Shown: piece by piece, positions 55,260 to 64,000 of the stretch | How the letters are laid out: each line of letters starts with the position of its first letter | Position numbering within the stretch: position 1 is the first letter of the stretch | Assembly: GCA_021770005.1 (NCBI GenBank) | Contig: JAETRV010000019.1 | Coordinates: forward strand, 1 to 64,000 | Source of the DNA: Anaerotruncus sp. | Lineage (GTDB): Bacteria; Bacillota; Clostridia; Oscillospirales; Ruminococcaceae | Direction of reading: 5' to 3' | Length of the DNA: 64,000 bases | The notes under the pieces: model-generated | Seen by the model: only the letters and a program-made list of their open reading frames with translations | Database searches by the model: none | Told to the model about the DNA's origin: nothing | Position numbers and translations under genes: made by a program

Positions 55260-56320
55260 AAACCATACAGGTCAATACCGGCAGGCCGTACCAGATTCAG
55301 ATTGGCAACGGGCTGCTCGGCCAAGCGCCCGCACTGATTGCGCAGGTCTACGGGGAACGGCGTCCCCGGCTTGCGGTCATCACCGACGACACGGTGGACC
55401 GGCTCTATGGGGACCGTCTGCTCAGCCTGCTCGAAGAGGCGGGATATCCGGTCTGCAAATTCGTGTTTCCGCATGGGGAGCAGTCCAAAACCCTGCAAAC
55501 CGTCCACGCTGTATACGGATTCCTCTCGGAAAACGGGATCACCCGGAGCGATGTTGTGGTTGCACTGGGGGGTGGGGTAGTCGGCGATCTCGCGGGCTTC
55601 GCTGCTGCCACCTGGCTGCGGAGCATCGATTTTATCCAGATTCCCACCACCTTCCTCTCGATGATCGATTCATCGGTCGGCGGCAAGACCGGGGTGGACA
55701 TCCCACAGGGAAAAAACCTGGTCGGCGCGTTCTGGCAGCCGTCGCTGGTCATCTGCGACCCGCTGGCCCTCGACACCCTGCCTGACATATATTTTGCCGA
55801 CGGGATCGCCGAGGCGGTCAAATATGGCGCGATTCTGGATGCGTCCCTCTTCCGCTTGTTCGAGGAAGGCAGGCTGCGTGAACAGCTTACCGAGGTCATC
55901 GCCCGGTGTATCGACCTGAAACGGTATGTGGTCGAGCAGGACGAGCGGGACAAGGGGCTCCGCCAGCAGCTCAACTTTGGGCATACGTTCGGCCATGCGA
56001 TTGAAAAACAGGCAGGGTTCACGATCACCCACGGGCAGGGGGTCGCAATCGGGATGGTGCTGATCTCCCGCGCCTGTGAGCGCGCCGGTCTGACTCCGTC
56101 CGGGACTGCGGATCGCATCCAAGCCTGCCTGCAACAATACGGGCTGCCGACCTCCACCGATTACCCGCTCGGCCTGCTCTGTCAGAATGCGATGGGGGAT
56201 AAAAAACGGTCCGGCTCCCAAATCGCGCTGGTCGTGCTGCAACAGCTCGGACAAGCCACCCTGCATCCGGTCAGCACCGACCGCCTGCTCGCTTTTATGA
56301 CGGGGGAATCGGATGGCTAA
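55256..56320 (+). CDS. aroB: 3-dehydroquinate synthase
   Basis: VVALGGGVVGDLAGFAAATWLRSIDFIQIPTTFLSMIDSSVGGKTGVD. Confidence 0.97.
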   Translation: MKTIQVNTGRPYQIQIGNGLLGQAPALIAQVYGERRPRLAVITDDTVDRLYGDRLLSLLEEAGYPVCKFVFPHGEQSKTLQTVHAVYGFLSENGITRSDVVVALGGGVVGDLAGFAAATWLRSIDFIQIPTTFLSMIDSSVGGKTGVDIPQGKNLVGAFWQPSLVICDPLALDTLPDIYFADGIAEAVKYGAILDASLFRLFEEGRLREQLTEVIARCIDLKRYVVEQDERDKGLRQQLNFGHTFGHAIEKQAGFTITHGQGVAIGMVLISRACERAGLTPSGTADRIQACLQQYGLPTSTDYPLGLLCQNAMGDKKRSGSQIALVVLQQLGQATLHPVSTDRLLAFMTGESDG

Positions 56321-57572
56321 TTATCTTCTGACTCCCGCCCGCCCGCGCGGGGAACTGCACGCGCCCCCTTCCAAATCTGCGGCGCACCGGGCGCTGATCT
56401 GCGCCGCCCTTTCGGGGAAACCCTGCCGGGTTGCCCCGGTGTCGGGGTCGGCGGATATGGATGCAACCCTCGGCGTGCTCGCCGCAATGGGAAGCCGGTT
56501 CACCCGGACGCAGGATACGGTTCTCTTTTCTGGCGCGGACTGGGTCACTGGGCCTGTCCTCCTCAACTGCATCGAAAGCGGCTCCACTCTGCGGTTCCTG
56601 CTGCCTGTTGCCGCCGCGCGCGGGCTCCCCGCGACCTTCATCGGGGAAGGCCGGCTTCCCGAACGCCCGATTGGGGTCCTCGCCGGGCAGATGAAGCAAC
56701 ATGGTGTTTCGTTCTCGTCCGACCGGATGCCGTTCACCCTTTCAGGCCGTTTGACCGGCGGGCGGTATCTGCTTCCTGGAAATGTAAGCTCCCAGTTTAT
56801 CTCGGGGCTCCTGTTCGCGCTCCCGCTCCTGCCCGAAGGTGGGGAAATCCTGCTCGATTCCCCGCTCCAATCTGCCGGATACGTCGAGATGACCCTCGAG
56901 TCCCTTTGTCACTCGGGGATCCGGGTCGAACCGATGGAGAACGGCTGGCGGGTTCCGGGCGGTCAAGCGTATGGCGGCGGCGACCGGACGGTGGAAGCCG
57001 ACTGGTCCAACGCGGCATTCTGGCTCTGCGCGGGGGCGATTGGAGGGGAAGTCCGCCTGACAGGGCTTTCCACCTGTTCCGCACAGGGGGACCGGGCGAT
57101 TCTGGAACTGATCCAGCGGTTTGGCGGACGGGTTTCACAGGATGCGGACGCGGTCAGTGTCTGCTCTGCGCCGCTGCACAGCTGCAGGGTGGATGCGGGG
57201 CCGATCCCCGACCTGATCCCGGCCGTCGCGGTGATGGCGGCATTTGCACAGGGTGAAACCGAGATTTATAACGCTGCCCGGCTGCGGATCAAGGAGAGCG
57301 ACCGGCTTGCAACCGTCACGGCCCTGCTCCGCAGCCTTGGCGGGACGGTCATCGAGTACCCCGACCGGCTGGTGATCCAGGGCGGCGGCCTGCATGGCGG
57401 GATGGTCGACGGCGCAAATGACCACCGGATCGTGATGGCGGCAGCAGTCGCGGGGATGTTTGCCGATGGGCAGGTAACCGTCACCGGTGTGGAGGCGGTG
57501 GGAAAATCCTATCCCGACTTTTTCACCGATTATCAAAAATTAGGCGGCTTTTACGCCCCGACAGGAGGTTAA
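56313..57572 (+). CDS. aroA: 3-phosphoshikimate 1-carboxyvinyltransferase
   Basis: PPSKSAAHRALICAAL, ESGSTLRFLLPVA, LRIKESDRLATV. Confidence 0.97.
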   Translation: MANYLLTPARPRGELHAPPSKSAAHRALICAALSGKPCRVAPVSGSADMDATLGVLAAMGSRFTRTQDTVLFSGADWVTGPVLLNCIESGSTLRFLLPVAAARGLPATFIGEGRLPERPIGVLAGQMKQHGVSFSSDRMPFTLSGRLTGGRYLLPGNVSSQFISGLLFALPLLPEGGEILLDSPLQSAGYVEMTLESLCHSGIRVEPMENGWRVPGGQAYGGGDRTVEADWSNAAFWLCAGAIGGEVRLTGLSTCSAQGDRAILELIQRFGGRVSQDADAVSVCSAPLHSCRVDAGPIPDLIPAVAVMAAFAQGETEIYNAARLRIKESDRLATVTALLRSLGGTVIEYPDRLVIQGGGLHGGMVDGANDHRIVMAAAVAGMFADGQVTVTGVEAVGKSYPDFFTDYQKLGGFYAPTGG

Positions 57573-57576
57573 CAGG

Positions 57577-58707
57577 ATGTCGTCCAGATGGGGCAACCAG
57601 TTTCAGATTTCGATTTTCGGGGAGAGCCATGGGGCCGGGATCGGCGTGGTGATCGATGGGGTCCCCGCCGGGGTACCGCTCGACCTCGAACAGCTGCATC
57701 TGTTTTTACAGCGGCGCGCGCCTGGGAAAAACCGCGCCAGCACCCCGCGCAGGGAGTCCGACCTGCCGGAGCTTCTCTCAGGGGTGCAGAATGGCCGGAC
57801 AACCGGCGCACCGCTCGCCGCGCTGATCCGCAACAGCGACCAGCATTCGAAGGACTATTCCGAACTGGCCCACACCGCGCGTCCCGGTCACGCCGACTAC
57901 ACCGGCTATCTGCGCTATGCAGGTTGTAATGATGTGCGGGGTGGGGGGCATTTTTCCGGGCGTCTGACGGCGCCGCTCTGTTTTGCGGGCGGAATCGCCA
58001 GACAACTGCTTGCCGCATATGGGGTTCTGGTAGGTGCGCACGCCGCGCGTATTGCGGGAATTGACGATACACCGTTCGATCCGGTTGGGCTGGATGCCCA
58101 GACCCTGCTCGCCCCAGGGAAAGCGGAAATCCCAGTCCTTGACCCCGGAGCAGGCGGCCGGATGCTCGCCGCGATCGAGCGGGCACGGATGGAACAGGAC
58201 TCGGTGGGCGGCGTGGTTGAATGTGCGGTGCTCGGGATGCCGGCGGGGATCGGCTCCCCGATGTTCGACGGTCTGGAAAATCGGATCGCTTCGATCGTAT
58301 TCGGCATCCCGGCGGTCAAGGGGATTGAGTTCGGCGCCGGGTTCGGTGCGGCTGACCTGCGCGGGAGCCAAAATAACGATCCGTTCCGCATCCGGGATGG
58401 CGCGGTCGTCTGCGCCACCAACCATGCAGGCGGTATTCTCGGCGGTATCTCGACCGGTATGCCGGTCCTGTTCCGGGCCGCGTTCAAGCCCACCCCGTCG
58501 ATCTCGCAGCCACAGCAGACGGTCGACTTTGTCCGGCACGCCGAACGGGAACTGACGGTCCATGGGAGACATGACCCGTGTGTTGTCTTGCGTGCGGTTC
58601 CGGTGGTCGAAGCGGCAGCCGCAATCGCGGTCGCTGACTGCCTGCTCGGGGCGGATGGTTACCGGCGCTTTCCGGGACAGACTTCGGCCGAGAATCAAAA
58701 AATGTAA
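57577..58707 (+). CDS. aroC: Chorismate synthase
   Basis: GESHGAGIGVVIDGVPAGVPLD, RPGHADYTGYLRYAGCNDVRGGGHFSGR. Confidence 0.98.
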   Translation: MSSRWGNQFQISIFGESHGAGIGVVIDGVPAGVPLDLEQLHLFLQRRAPGKNRASTPRRESDLPELLSGVQNGRTTGAPLAALIRNSDQHSKDYSELAHTARPGHADYTGYLRYAGCNDVRGGGHFSGRLTAPLCFAGGIARQLLAAYGVLVGAHAARIAGIDDTPFDPVGLDAQTLLAPGKAEIPVLDPGAGGRMLAAIERARMEQDSVGGVVECAVLGMPAGIGSPMFDGLENRIASIVFGIPAVKGIEFGAGFGAADLRGSQNNDPFRIRDGAVVCATNHAGGILGGISTGMPVLFRAAFKPTPSISQPQQTVDFVRHAERELTVHGRHDPCVVLRAVPVVEAAAAIAVADCLLGADGYRRFPGQTSAENQKM

Positions 58708-58847
58708 TCACAAAGTACCTTCTTGCCGCCTTTGGGCGGCGGGGATTCTGCCTATCGGCCCCGCAGTTTTTCTATGATACCATCTCTGCGGGTAGCGCGG
58801 CATTGCATACGAAATCTACGAAAGACAGCACAGGCGGGGAGGAAAAG

Positions 58848-59624
58848 ATGGCATATCAAAAAGGGAGTGTGCGGCTGGACAAGGCGGTTGCCGCGCAGAC
58901 GCAGTTTTCACGTAAGGATGTGCATAAGATGCTCAGCCGCGGGCAGATTTTGGTCAATGGATTGCCCGTACGCAATTTTGACGCCAGGGTCGATCTGTCG
59001 CAGGACGAGATTGTGGTGGACGGTCAGCTGCTCGCTCTCACCCAGTACAGCTATCTGATGCTTCATAAACCGCGCGGCGTGGTCTGTGCGACTGCGGACG
59101 CCGCGCTGCCTACCGTCCTCGACCTTGTGCCGGAGGAACTGCGGCGTTCCGGATTGGCCCCCGCTGGGCGGTTGGATAAGGATACCACCGGATTTGTGCT
59201 GCTGACCAACGATGGGGCGTTCTCCCACCGCATTCTTTCCCCGCGCAGCCACGTCCCCAAAACCTATCTCGCCCTATTAGACAAGACTCCAGACCATTCG
59301 ATGGTGGAAGCATTTGCGGCGGGGGTAGCGCTTTCGCCAGACAAACATGATAACTTGGGGAATGGGGAGGCCTGTCCGAAAAAGATCGTCTGTATGCCCG
59401 CCCGGCTGGAACTGGTAGAGGGCGCCCCCAGAGCCGCGCGGGTGGTGATCCGGCAGGGGATGTACCATCAGGTTAAGCGGATGTTTGCCGCTTTCGGGAT
59501 TACGGTGACCAGCCTGCACCGGGAACAGATCGGCGGGCTTCCGCTGGACCCTTCCCTGCCCGAAGGGGCCTGCCGCCCGCTTTCCGCAGAGGAGGTCGCG
59601 CGGATTGGAATGGAAAGTTTTTGA
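58848..59624 (+). CDS. 16S rRNA pseudouridine synthase, RsuA family
   Basis: S4-like N-terminus; GRLDKDTTGFVLLTNDGAFSHRILSP. Confidence 0.92.
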   Translation: MAYQKGSVRLDKAVAAQTQFSRKDVHKMLSRGQILVNGLPVRNFDARVDLSQDEIVVDGQLLALTQYSYLMLHKPRGVVCATADAALPTVLDLVPEELRRSGLAPAGRLDKDTTGFVLLTNDGAFSHRILSPRSHVPKTYLALLDKTPDHSMVEAFAAGVALSPDKHDNLGNGEACPKKIVCMPARLELVEGAPRAARVVIRQGMYHQVKRMFAAFGITVTSLHREQIGGLPLDPSLPEGACRPLSAEEVARIGMESF

Positions 59625-59995
59625 AAATTTTTGGGGTTGTCTAACAACCGTTCAAAGTTGCGTTAAATTTTCTTCACATCTTTAGGGGGAATCTGTTGTA
59701 TAATGTGTCTACGAAATCGCTAAATATACCGCACAAACGGGCAGATCGACTTCTAAAAAGCATGATTCCCTCTTAAACCCTCAAAAAAAATGAAAATAAT
59801 AGCGCTTTTCAGAGGAAAATAGGAAAGTGTGTTGCAAATTACACAAATTTGTTGTAAAATATTCGTGATGGCTTGTCAGAATCAAGTTCTGAAAATTTTC
59901 CGCGCCCGAAATGCCGGAGTAGATGGAAGAGTTCCGGTGCGGGACAGCTGGGCCGGTGACGCATGGACCTATTACGAATAGAAGAGGGGATAGAA

Positions 59996-61081
59996 ATGTC
60001 AAACAGGCTTTTTCAGGGGATCGTTCATCAGATGCGGGACTGTATCGACCGGGTGATCGGTGTCGTGGATGACAGCGCGGCGATTATCTCTTGCAGCGAT
60101 CTGACCAAAATCGGAGAGACCAGCGATTTTTTTGCCATTGATCCCGGCGAGATGAGCGAAGTGTTCGTCCGGGACGGATATACCTATAAACCGTTTGGCA
60201 GCAAGATGAAACCTGAATTCGCGGTATTTGTCGAGGGTGTGGACGACCTCGCCGCAAAATACTGCAACCTGCTTGCCATCTCGCTCTCTTCGATCAAGCA
60301 GTATTATGACGAGAAATATGACCGCAGCAACTTCATCAAAAATGTGATCCTTGATAATATCCTGCCGGGCGATATCTATGTCAAAGCCCGTGAGCTGCAC
60401 TTCAACACCGATTCCACCCGCGTGGTCCTGCTGATCCGGATCATTGCGTCCAATGATATTTCCGCATTTGATGTGATCCAGAACCTTTTCCCGGATAAGC
60501 AGAAGGATTTCGTCTTCAACATCTCAGAAAGCGACATCGTGCTGGTCAAGGAGACCAAGCCAGGCATCGAGAGCAAGGACCTCGAAAAGCTCGCCCGCTC
60601 GATCGTGGATACGCTGGGCAGCGAGTTCTATACCAAAGTGGTGGTCGGCATCGGGACCTCGATCGTTGGGGTCAAAGACCTTGCTCGCAGCTTTAAGGAG
60701 GCACAGGTCGCGCTTGAGGTCGGCAAGGTGTTCGATACCGAGAAGGCGATCGTCAGCTATGACAATCTCGGGATCGCCCGCTTGATCTACCAGCTCCCGA
60801 CCACCCTCTGTGACATGTTCCTGCGGGAGGTCTTTAAGCGGGGATCGATCGAGTCGCTCGACCACGAGACCCTCTTCACGATTCAGAAGTTCTTTGAAAA
60901 CAACCTCAACGTCTCGGAAACCTCGCGTAAGCTGTTTGTACACAGAAATACGCTGGTTTACCGGCTGGAAAAGATTAAAAAGCTCACCGGGTTGGACCTG
61001 CGCGAGTTCGACCATGCGATCATCTTCAAGGTTGCATTGATGGTCAAACGTTACCTTCAGGCAAACCCTGTGAAATATTAA
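59996..61081 (+). CDS. PucR/CdaR-type transcriptional regulator
   Basis: GGDEF-like middle region GIGTSIVGVKDLARSFKEAQVALEVG; C-terminal NNLNVSETSRKLFVHRNTLVYRLEKIKKLTGLDLR HTH. Confidence 0.9.
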   Translation: MSNRLFQGIVHQMRDCIDRVIGVVDDSAAIISCSDLTKIGETSDFFAIDPGEMSEVFVRDGYTYKPFGSKMKPEFAVFVEGVDDLAAKYCNLLAISLSSIKQYYDEKYDRSNFIKNVILDNILPGDIYVKARELHFNTDSTRVVLLIRIIASNDISAFDVIQNLFPDKQKDFVFNISESDIVLVKETKPGIESKDLEKLARSIVDTLGSEFYTKVVVGIGTSIVGVKDLARSFKEAQVALEVGKVFDTEKAIVSYDNLGIARLIYQLPTTLCDMFLREVFKRGSIESLDHETLFTIQKFFENNLNVSETSRKLFVHRNTLVYRLEKIKKLTGLDLREFDHAIIFKVALMVKRYLQANPVKY

Positions 61082-61143
61082 CACAAACAAACGAAAAGCC
61101 TGTTGCGAACAACAGGCTTTTTCAAAGGCGGTGTACCATTCGA

Positions 61144-61830
61144 TTGATCGAGTTTATCAATGTTTCCAAAGTCTACAAGACCGGAACGCATGCGCTCAAT
61201 AACTTCAGCATCCGTATCGACCGGGGGGAATTTGTTTTCATCGTCGGGCCGTCGGGCGCGGGCAAAAGCACCTTTATCAAGCTGCTGATGCGGGAGGAAA
61301 AGCCCACCTCAGGGGAAATCTATGTCAACGGGCAGGACCTCATCAAGCTCAAGCGGCGCAAGGTCCCGTATTTCCGGCGGACGCTCGGGGTGGTCTTTCA
61401 GGACTTCCGGCTGATCCCCAATATGAATGTCTATAATAATGTCGCGTTTGCTCTGCGGGTCACCAACGTCTCAGGACGGGAAATCCGCAACCGGGTCCCG
61501 TATGTGCTCGGGCTGGTGGGGCTGGCCAACAAATCCAAGAGCATGCCCGAGCATCTTTCGGGCGGGGAACAGCAGCGTGTCGCGCTGGCGCGGGCGCTGG
61601 TGGCCAACCCGTCGCTCATCATCGCGGACGAGCCGACCGGCAACATCGACCCCGACCTCAGCTTTGAGATTGTTGACCTGCTTTCGGAGATCAACAAGTG
61701 CGGCACCACTGTTGTGATGGTCACCCACGAGCACACGCTGGTCAACGAGTTCAACCACCGGGTGGTCACGATTGACGAGGGCCAGGTGGTTTCGGACGAC
61801 CGGCTGGATGGGGGGTACTATATCGAATGA
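61144..61830 (+). CDS. ftsE: Cell division ATP-binding protein FtsE (TTG start)
   Basis: GPSGAGKSTFIKLL, LSGGEQQRVALARALV; followed by ftsX. Confidence 0.96.
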   Translation: MIEFINVSKVYKTGTHALNNFSIRIDRGEFVFIVGPSGAGKSTFIKLLMREEKPTSGEIYVNGQDLIKLKRRKVPYFRRTLGVVFQDFRLIPNMNVYNNVAFALRVTNVSGREIRNRVPYVLGLVGLANKSKSMPEHLSGGEQQRVALARALVANPSLIIADEPTGNIDPDLSFEIVDLLSEINKCGTTVVMVTHEHTLVNEFNHRVVTIDEGQVVSDDRLDGGYYIE

Positions 61831-62735
61831 GGGGGAGCAGTTTTGGATACCTCGTCAAGGAGGGTATCAAAAACATCTATGCCAACCGGCTGATGTCGTT
61901 CGCCTCGATTGGCACGCTGGTCGCCTGTATGTTGTTGATTGGCAGTTCGCTGCTGCTTTCGATGAATGTCAATGTGGTGGTCGGGCATTTTGAGACCCAG
62001 AACGAGATTGTTGCCTACCTCTATGACGATGTGACCCAGGAGCAGGTCTTCCAGATTGACCAGCAGATTGCAATGATCGACAATATTTATGACACTATTT
62101 ATCTGGATAAAGATGCGGTGCTTCAGGAACAGCAGGCGATGCTGGGCGACTTGGGGCCGCTTCTCGACTCGCTGGAAGGGGAGGAGAACCCCCTCCCCGC
62201 GACCTACCGGATGAAGGTGACCGACCTCGCGCAGCTCTCGAGTACGGTTATGCGGGTCGAGGCGATTGACGGGATCGAGATGGTTCACTCGCCCGACCAG
62301 GTCGCGGAGGTGTTTGTCAGCCTGAAGAACGCCATCTCGACCGGCGGCATGTTCATCGTCGCGATCCTAATCGTCGTCTCGCTGGTCATCATCGGAAACA
62401 CCATCAAGGTGACCGTCTTTAACCGGCGCAAAGAGATCAACATCATGAAATATGTCGGCGCGACCGATGGGTTTATCCGTCTGCCGTTCTTCGTGGAGGG
62501 GTTCCTGCTCGGGCTGCTCTCCGCGTTGATCTCATTTGGCCTGCTCTGGCTCGGGTATAACTACATCATGGAGATCATCGCCGAAAATCCGTCCATCTGG
62601 ATCGAACAGGCGTATGCCAATATGATCCAGTTCAAGGATATTGCGTACCGGATGCTCAGTTGGTTTGCTGGCGGCGGTATCGGGATTGGCGTGTTCGGAA
62701 GTATGTTCTTTGTCAACAAATACCTGAAGGTCTGA
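61827..62735 (+). CDS. ftsX: Cell division protein FtsX
   Basis: 4-TM FtsX architecture; IIGNTIKVTVFNRRKEINIMKYVGATDGFIRLPFFVEG. Confidence 0.96.
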   Translation: MRGSSFGYLVKEGIKNIYANRLMSFASIGTLVACMLLIGSSLLLSMNVNVVVGHFETQNEIVAYLYDDVTQEQVFQIDQQIAMIDNIYDTIYLDKDAVLQEQQAMLGDLGPLLDSLEGEENPLPATYRMKVTDLAQLSSTVMRVEAIDGIEMVHSPDQVAEVFVSLKNAISTGGMFIVAILIVVSLVIIGNTIKVTVFNRRKEINIMKYVGATDGFIRLPFFVEGFLLGLLSALISFGLLWLGYNYIMEIIAENPSIWIEQAYANMIQFKDIAYRMLSWFAGGGIGIGVFGSMFFVNKYLKV

Positions 62736-62784
62736 TTCCTTTTGGGATGCTGCCGCCCGTCGGGGCGTGAAAGGGGGATTCCAC

Positions 62785-64000
62785 ATGTCAAAACGCAGAC
62801 GCCTGCTCGCGGGTCTGCTCGCGCTGATGCTGCTCCTGCCGCTGCCTGTGCACGCGGACGAGGGGGACGAGCTGGACAATAGCGCTGCGCAGGACCGGCT
62901 TGCCGAGCTGAACAACAGCTATAAAGAGCTGGAGAGCCAGAAGGAAAAGGTGGATTCCCAGATCAACAGCGCGCGGACCGAACGCAAAAGGCAGGAGATC
63001 ATCAGCGCTGAGATCGACGGGCAGATCAACACGACCACCAAGCAGATCGAGCTGCTCACCGAGCGGATCGGCCTTTTGACCCAGCAGATCGGGCAGCTCA
63101 ACGGCAGCATCGCGCAGAAACAGCTCGAGATGGAAGCCAAACAGGAAGAGATCGAGGGGACAATGGAGCTGTTCAAAAAGCGGATGCGTGCGATCTATAT
63201 GTCGGGTGGCGGGAACAACACCGCAATCGGCATGATGCTCGGGGCGGAGAGCTATTCGCAGATGGTGATACGCGCCGAGGTGGTCGGCCGGGTGGCGAAG
63301 CATGACCGAGAACTGCTCTCCAAACTCGATCAGGATCTGAAGGAACTGAACGAGCTGAAAAACGGGATTGAGCAGGACAAACAGGAGATCGAGCAGAACA
63401 AGAGCGCGGTCGAGGACGACAAGACCGAGATGGCAGTCAAGAAGGAGGAGCTGGATAGCCAGTACCAGATGGCGCGGGACAAGGTGGAGGACATTGCCGC
63501 ACAGGAACAGGAGTACCTCGCGAACAAGGCCGAAATCCAGAAGAAGCTGAATCTGCTCGAGGCGGAGATGCGTGCAATCTACGACGAGATCAACAAGGAG
63601 TCGGTCAACGTGCCGTATACCGGCGGCACCATGCGCTGGCCGTCCCCCAGCCTTTCGCAGATCACCACCCAGTTTGGTGAGGGGGGACACACCGGTATCG
63701 ACATCACCGGCAGTGGCGCCTACGGCACACCGGTCCTCGCGGCGGGGGACGGGGTCGTCAAGGTGGCGAGCGTCCAGAACCCGGACAGCGGTTACGGCAA
63801 GTATATCATCATCGACCACGGCGGCGGGGTCCAAACCCTCTATGCGCATTGCAGCCTGCTTGGCGTCAGCGTGGGACAGTCGGTCTCGGCGGGGCAGCAG
63901 ATCGCACAGGTCGGATCAACCGGCTGGTCGACCGGCCCGCACATCCACTTTGAGGTGCGCAAAAACAGCCAGGCGGTCAATCCGCTCGCCTATGTGGGCG
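62785..64000 (+). CDS. Murein hydrolase activator EnvC-like, coiled coil plus M23 peptidase, truncated by window end
   Basis: Signal peptide, long coiled coil, HTGIDITGSGAYGTPVLAAGDGVVK..YGKYIIIDHGGGVQTLYAHCS..GPHIHFEVR; open to the window edge. Confidence 0.93.
   Translation, partial: MSKRRRLLAGLLALMLLLPLPVHADEGDELDNSAAQDRLAELNNSYKELESQKEKVDSQINSARTERKRQEIISAEIDGQINTTTKQIELLTERIGLLTQQIGQLNGSIAQKQLEMEAKQEEIEGTMELFKKRMRAIYMSGGGNNTAIGMMLGAESYSQMVIRAEVVGRVAKHDRELLSKLDQDLKELNELKNGIEQDKQEIEQNKSAVEDDKTEMAVKKEELDSQYQMARDKVEDIAAQEQEYLANKAEIQKKLNLLEAEMRAIYDEINKESVNVPYTGGTMRWPSPSLSQITTQFGEGGHTGIDITGSGAYGTPVLAAGDGVVKVASVQNPDSGYGKYIIIDHGGGVQTLYAHCSLLGVSVGQSVSAGQQIAQVGSTGWSTGPHIHFEVRKNSQAVNPLAYVG

Overview
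64 kb of a GC-rich, Gram-positive (Firmicutes/Clostridia, probably Oscillospiraceae/Ruminococcaceae-like) chromosome, mostly housekeeping genes. Assigned by reading the translated proteins: murG; bioY; recA-recX; rimO-pgsA; a T-box-controlled cysE followed by cysS; an AraC regulator with an MFS transporter; spoIVB-spo0A; a chemotaxis receptor; a GH36 alpha-galactosidase; a GHL10 lipoprotein plus a GHL10-like/amidase fusion; nfnAB-like flavoproteins; rpoB-rpoC; rpsL-rpsG-fusA-tuf; an FMN riboswitch with ribU; trxB-like; tyrA-aroB-aroA-aroC; a pseudouridine synthase; a PucR/CdaR-type regulator; ftsE-ftsX; and an EnvC/M23 hydrolase cut by the window end. No rRNA, tRNA, CRISPR array or transposase was recognised. 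Main points for a second look: (1) a dispersed ~200-330 bp family of hairpin-rich repeats with terminal inverted repeats and no ORF of its own, including inverted copies flanking nfnAB and one copy between cysE and cysS; (2) a frameshifted tuf lacking about 50 codons including the NKxD region; (3) a Spo0A receiver domain lacking the conserved lysine and one acidic-pocket Asp; (4) a three-repeat FMN-binding-like lipoprotein with only one intact flavinylation motif; (5) a barrel-amidase fusion whose barrel has lost the GHL10 acidic motif; (6) readable regulatory elements: Cys T-box, FMN riboswitch, BirA operator and LexA box. All assignments are from reading and memory of families; no searches were run.
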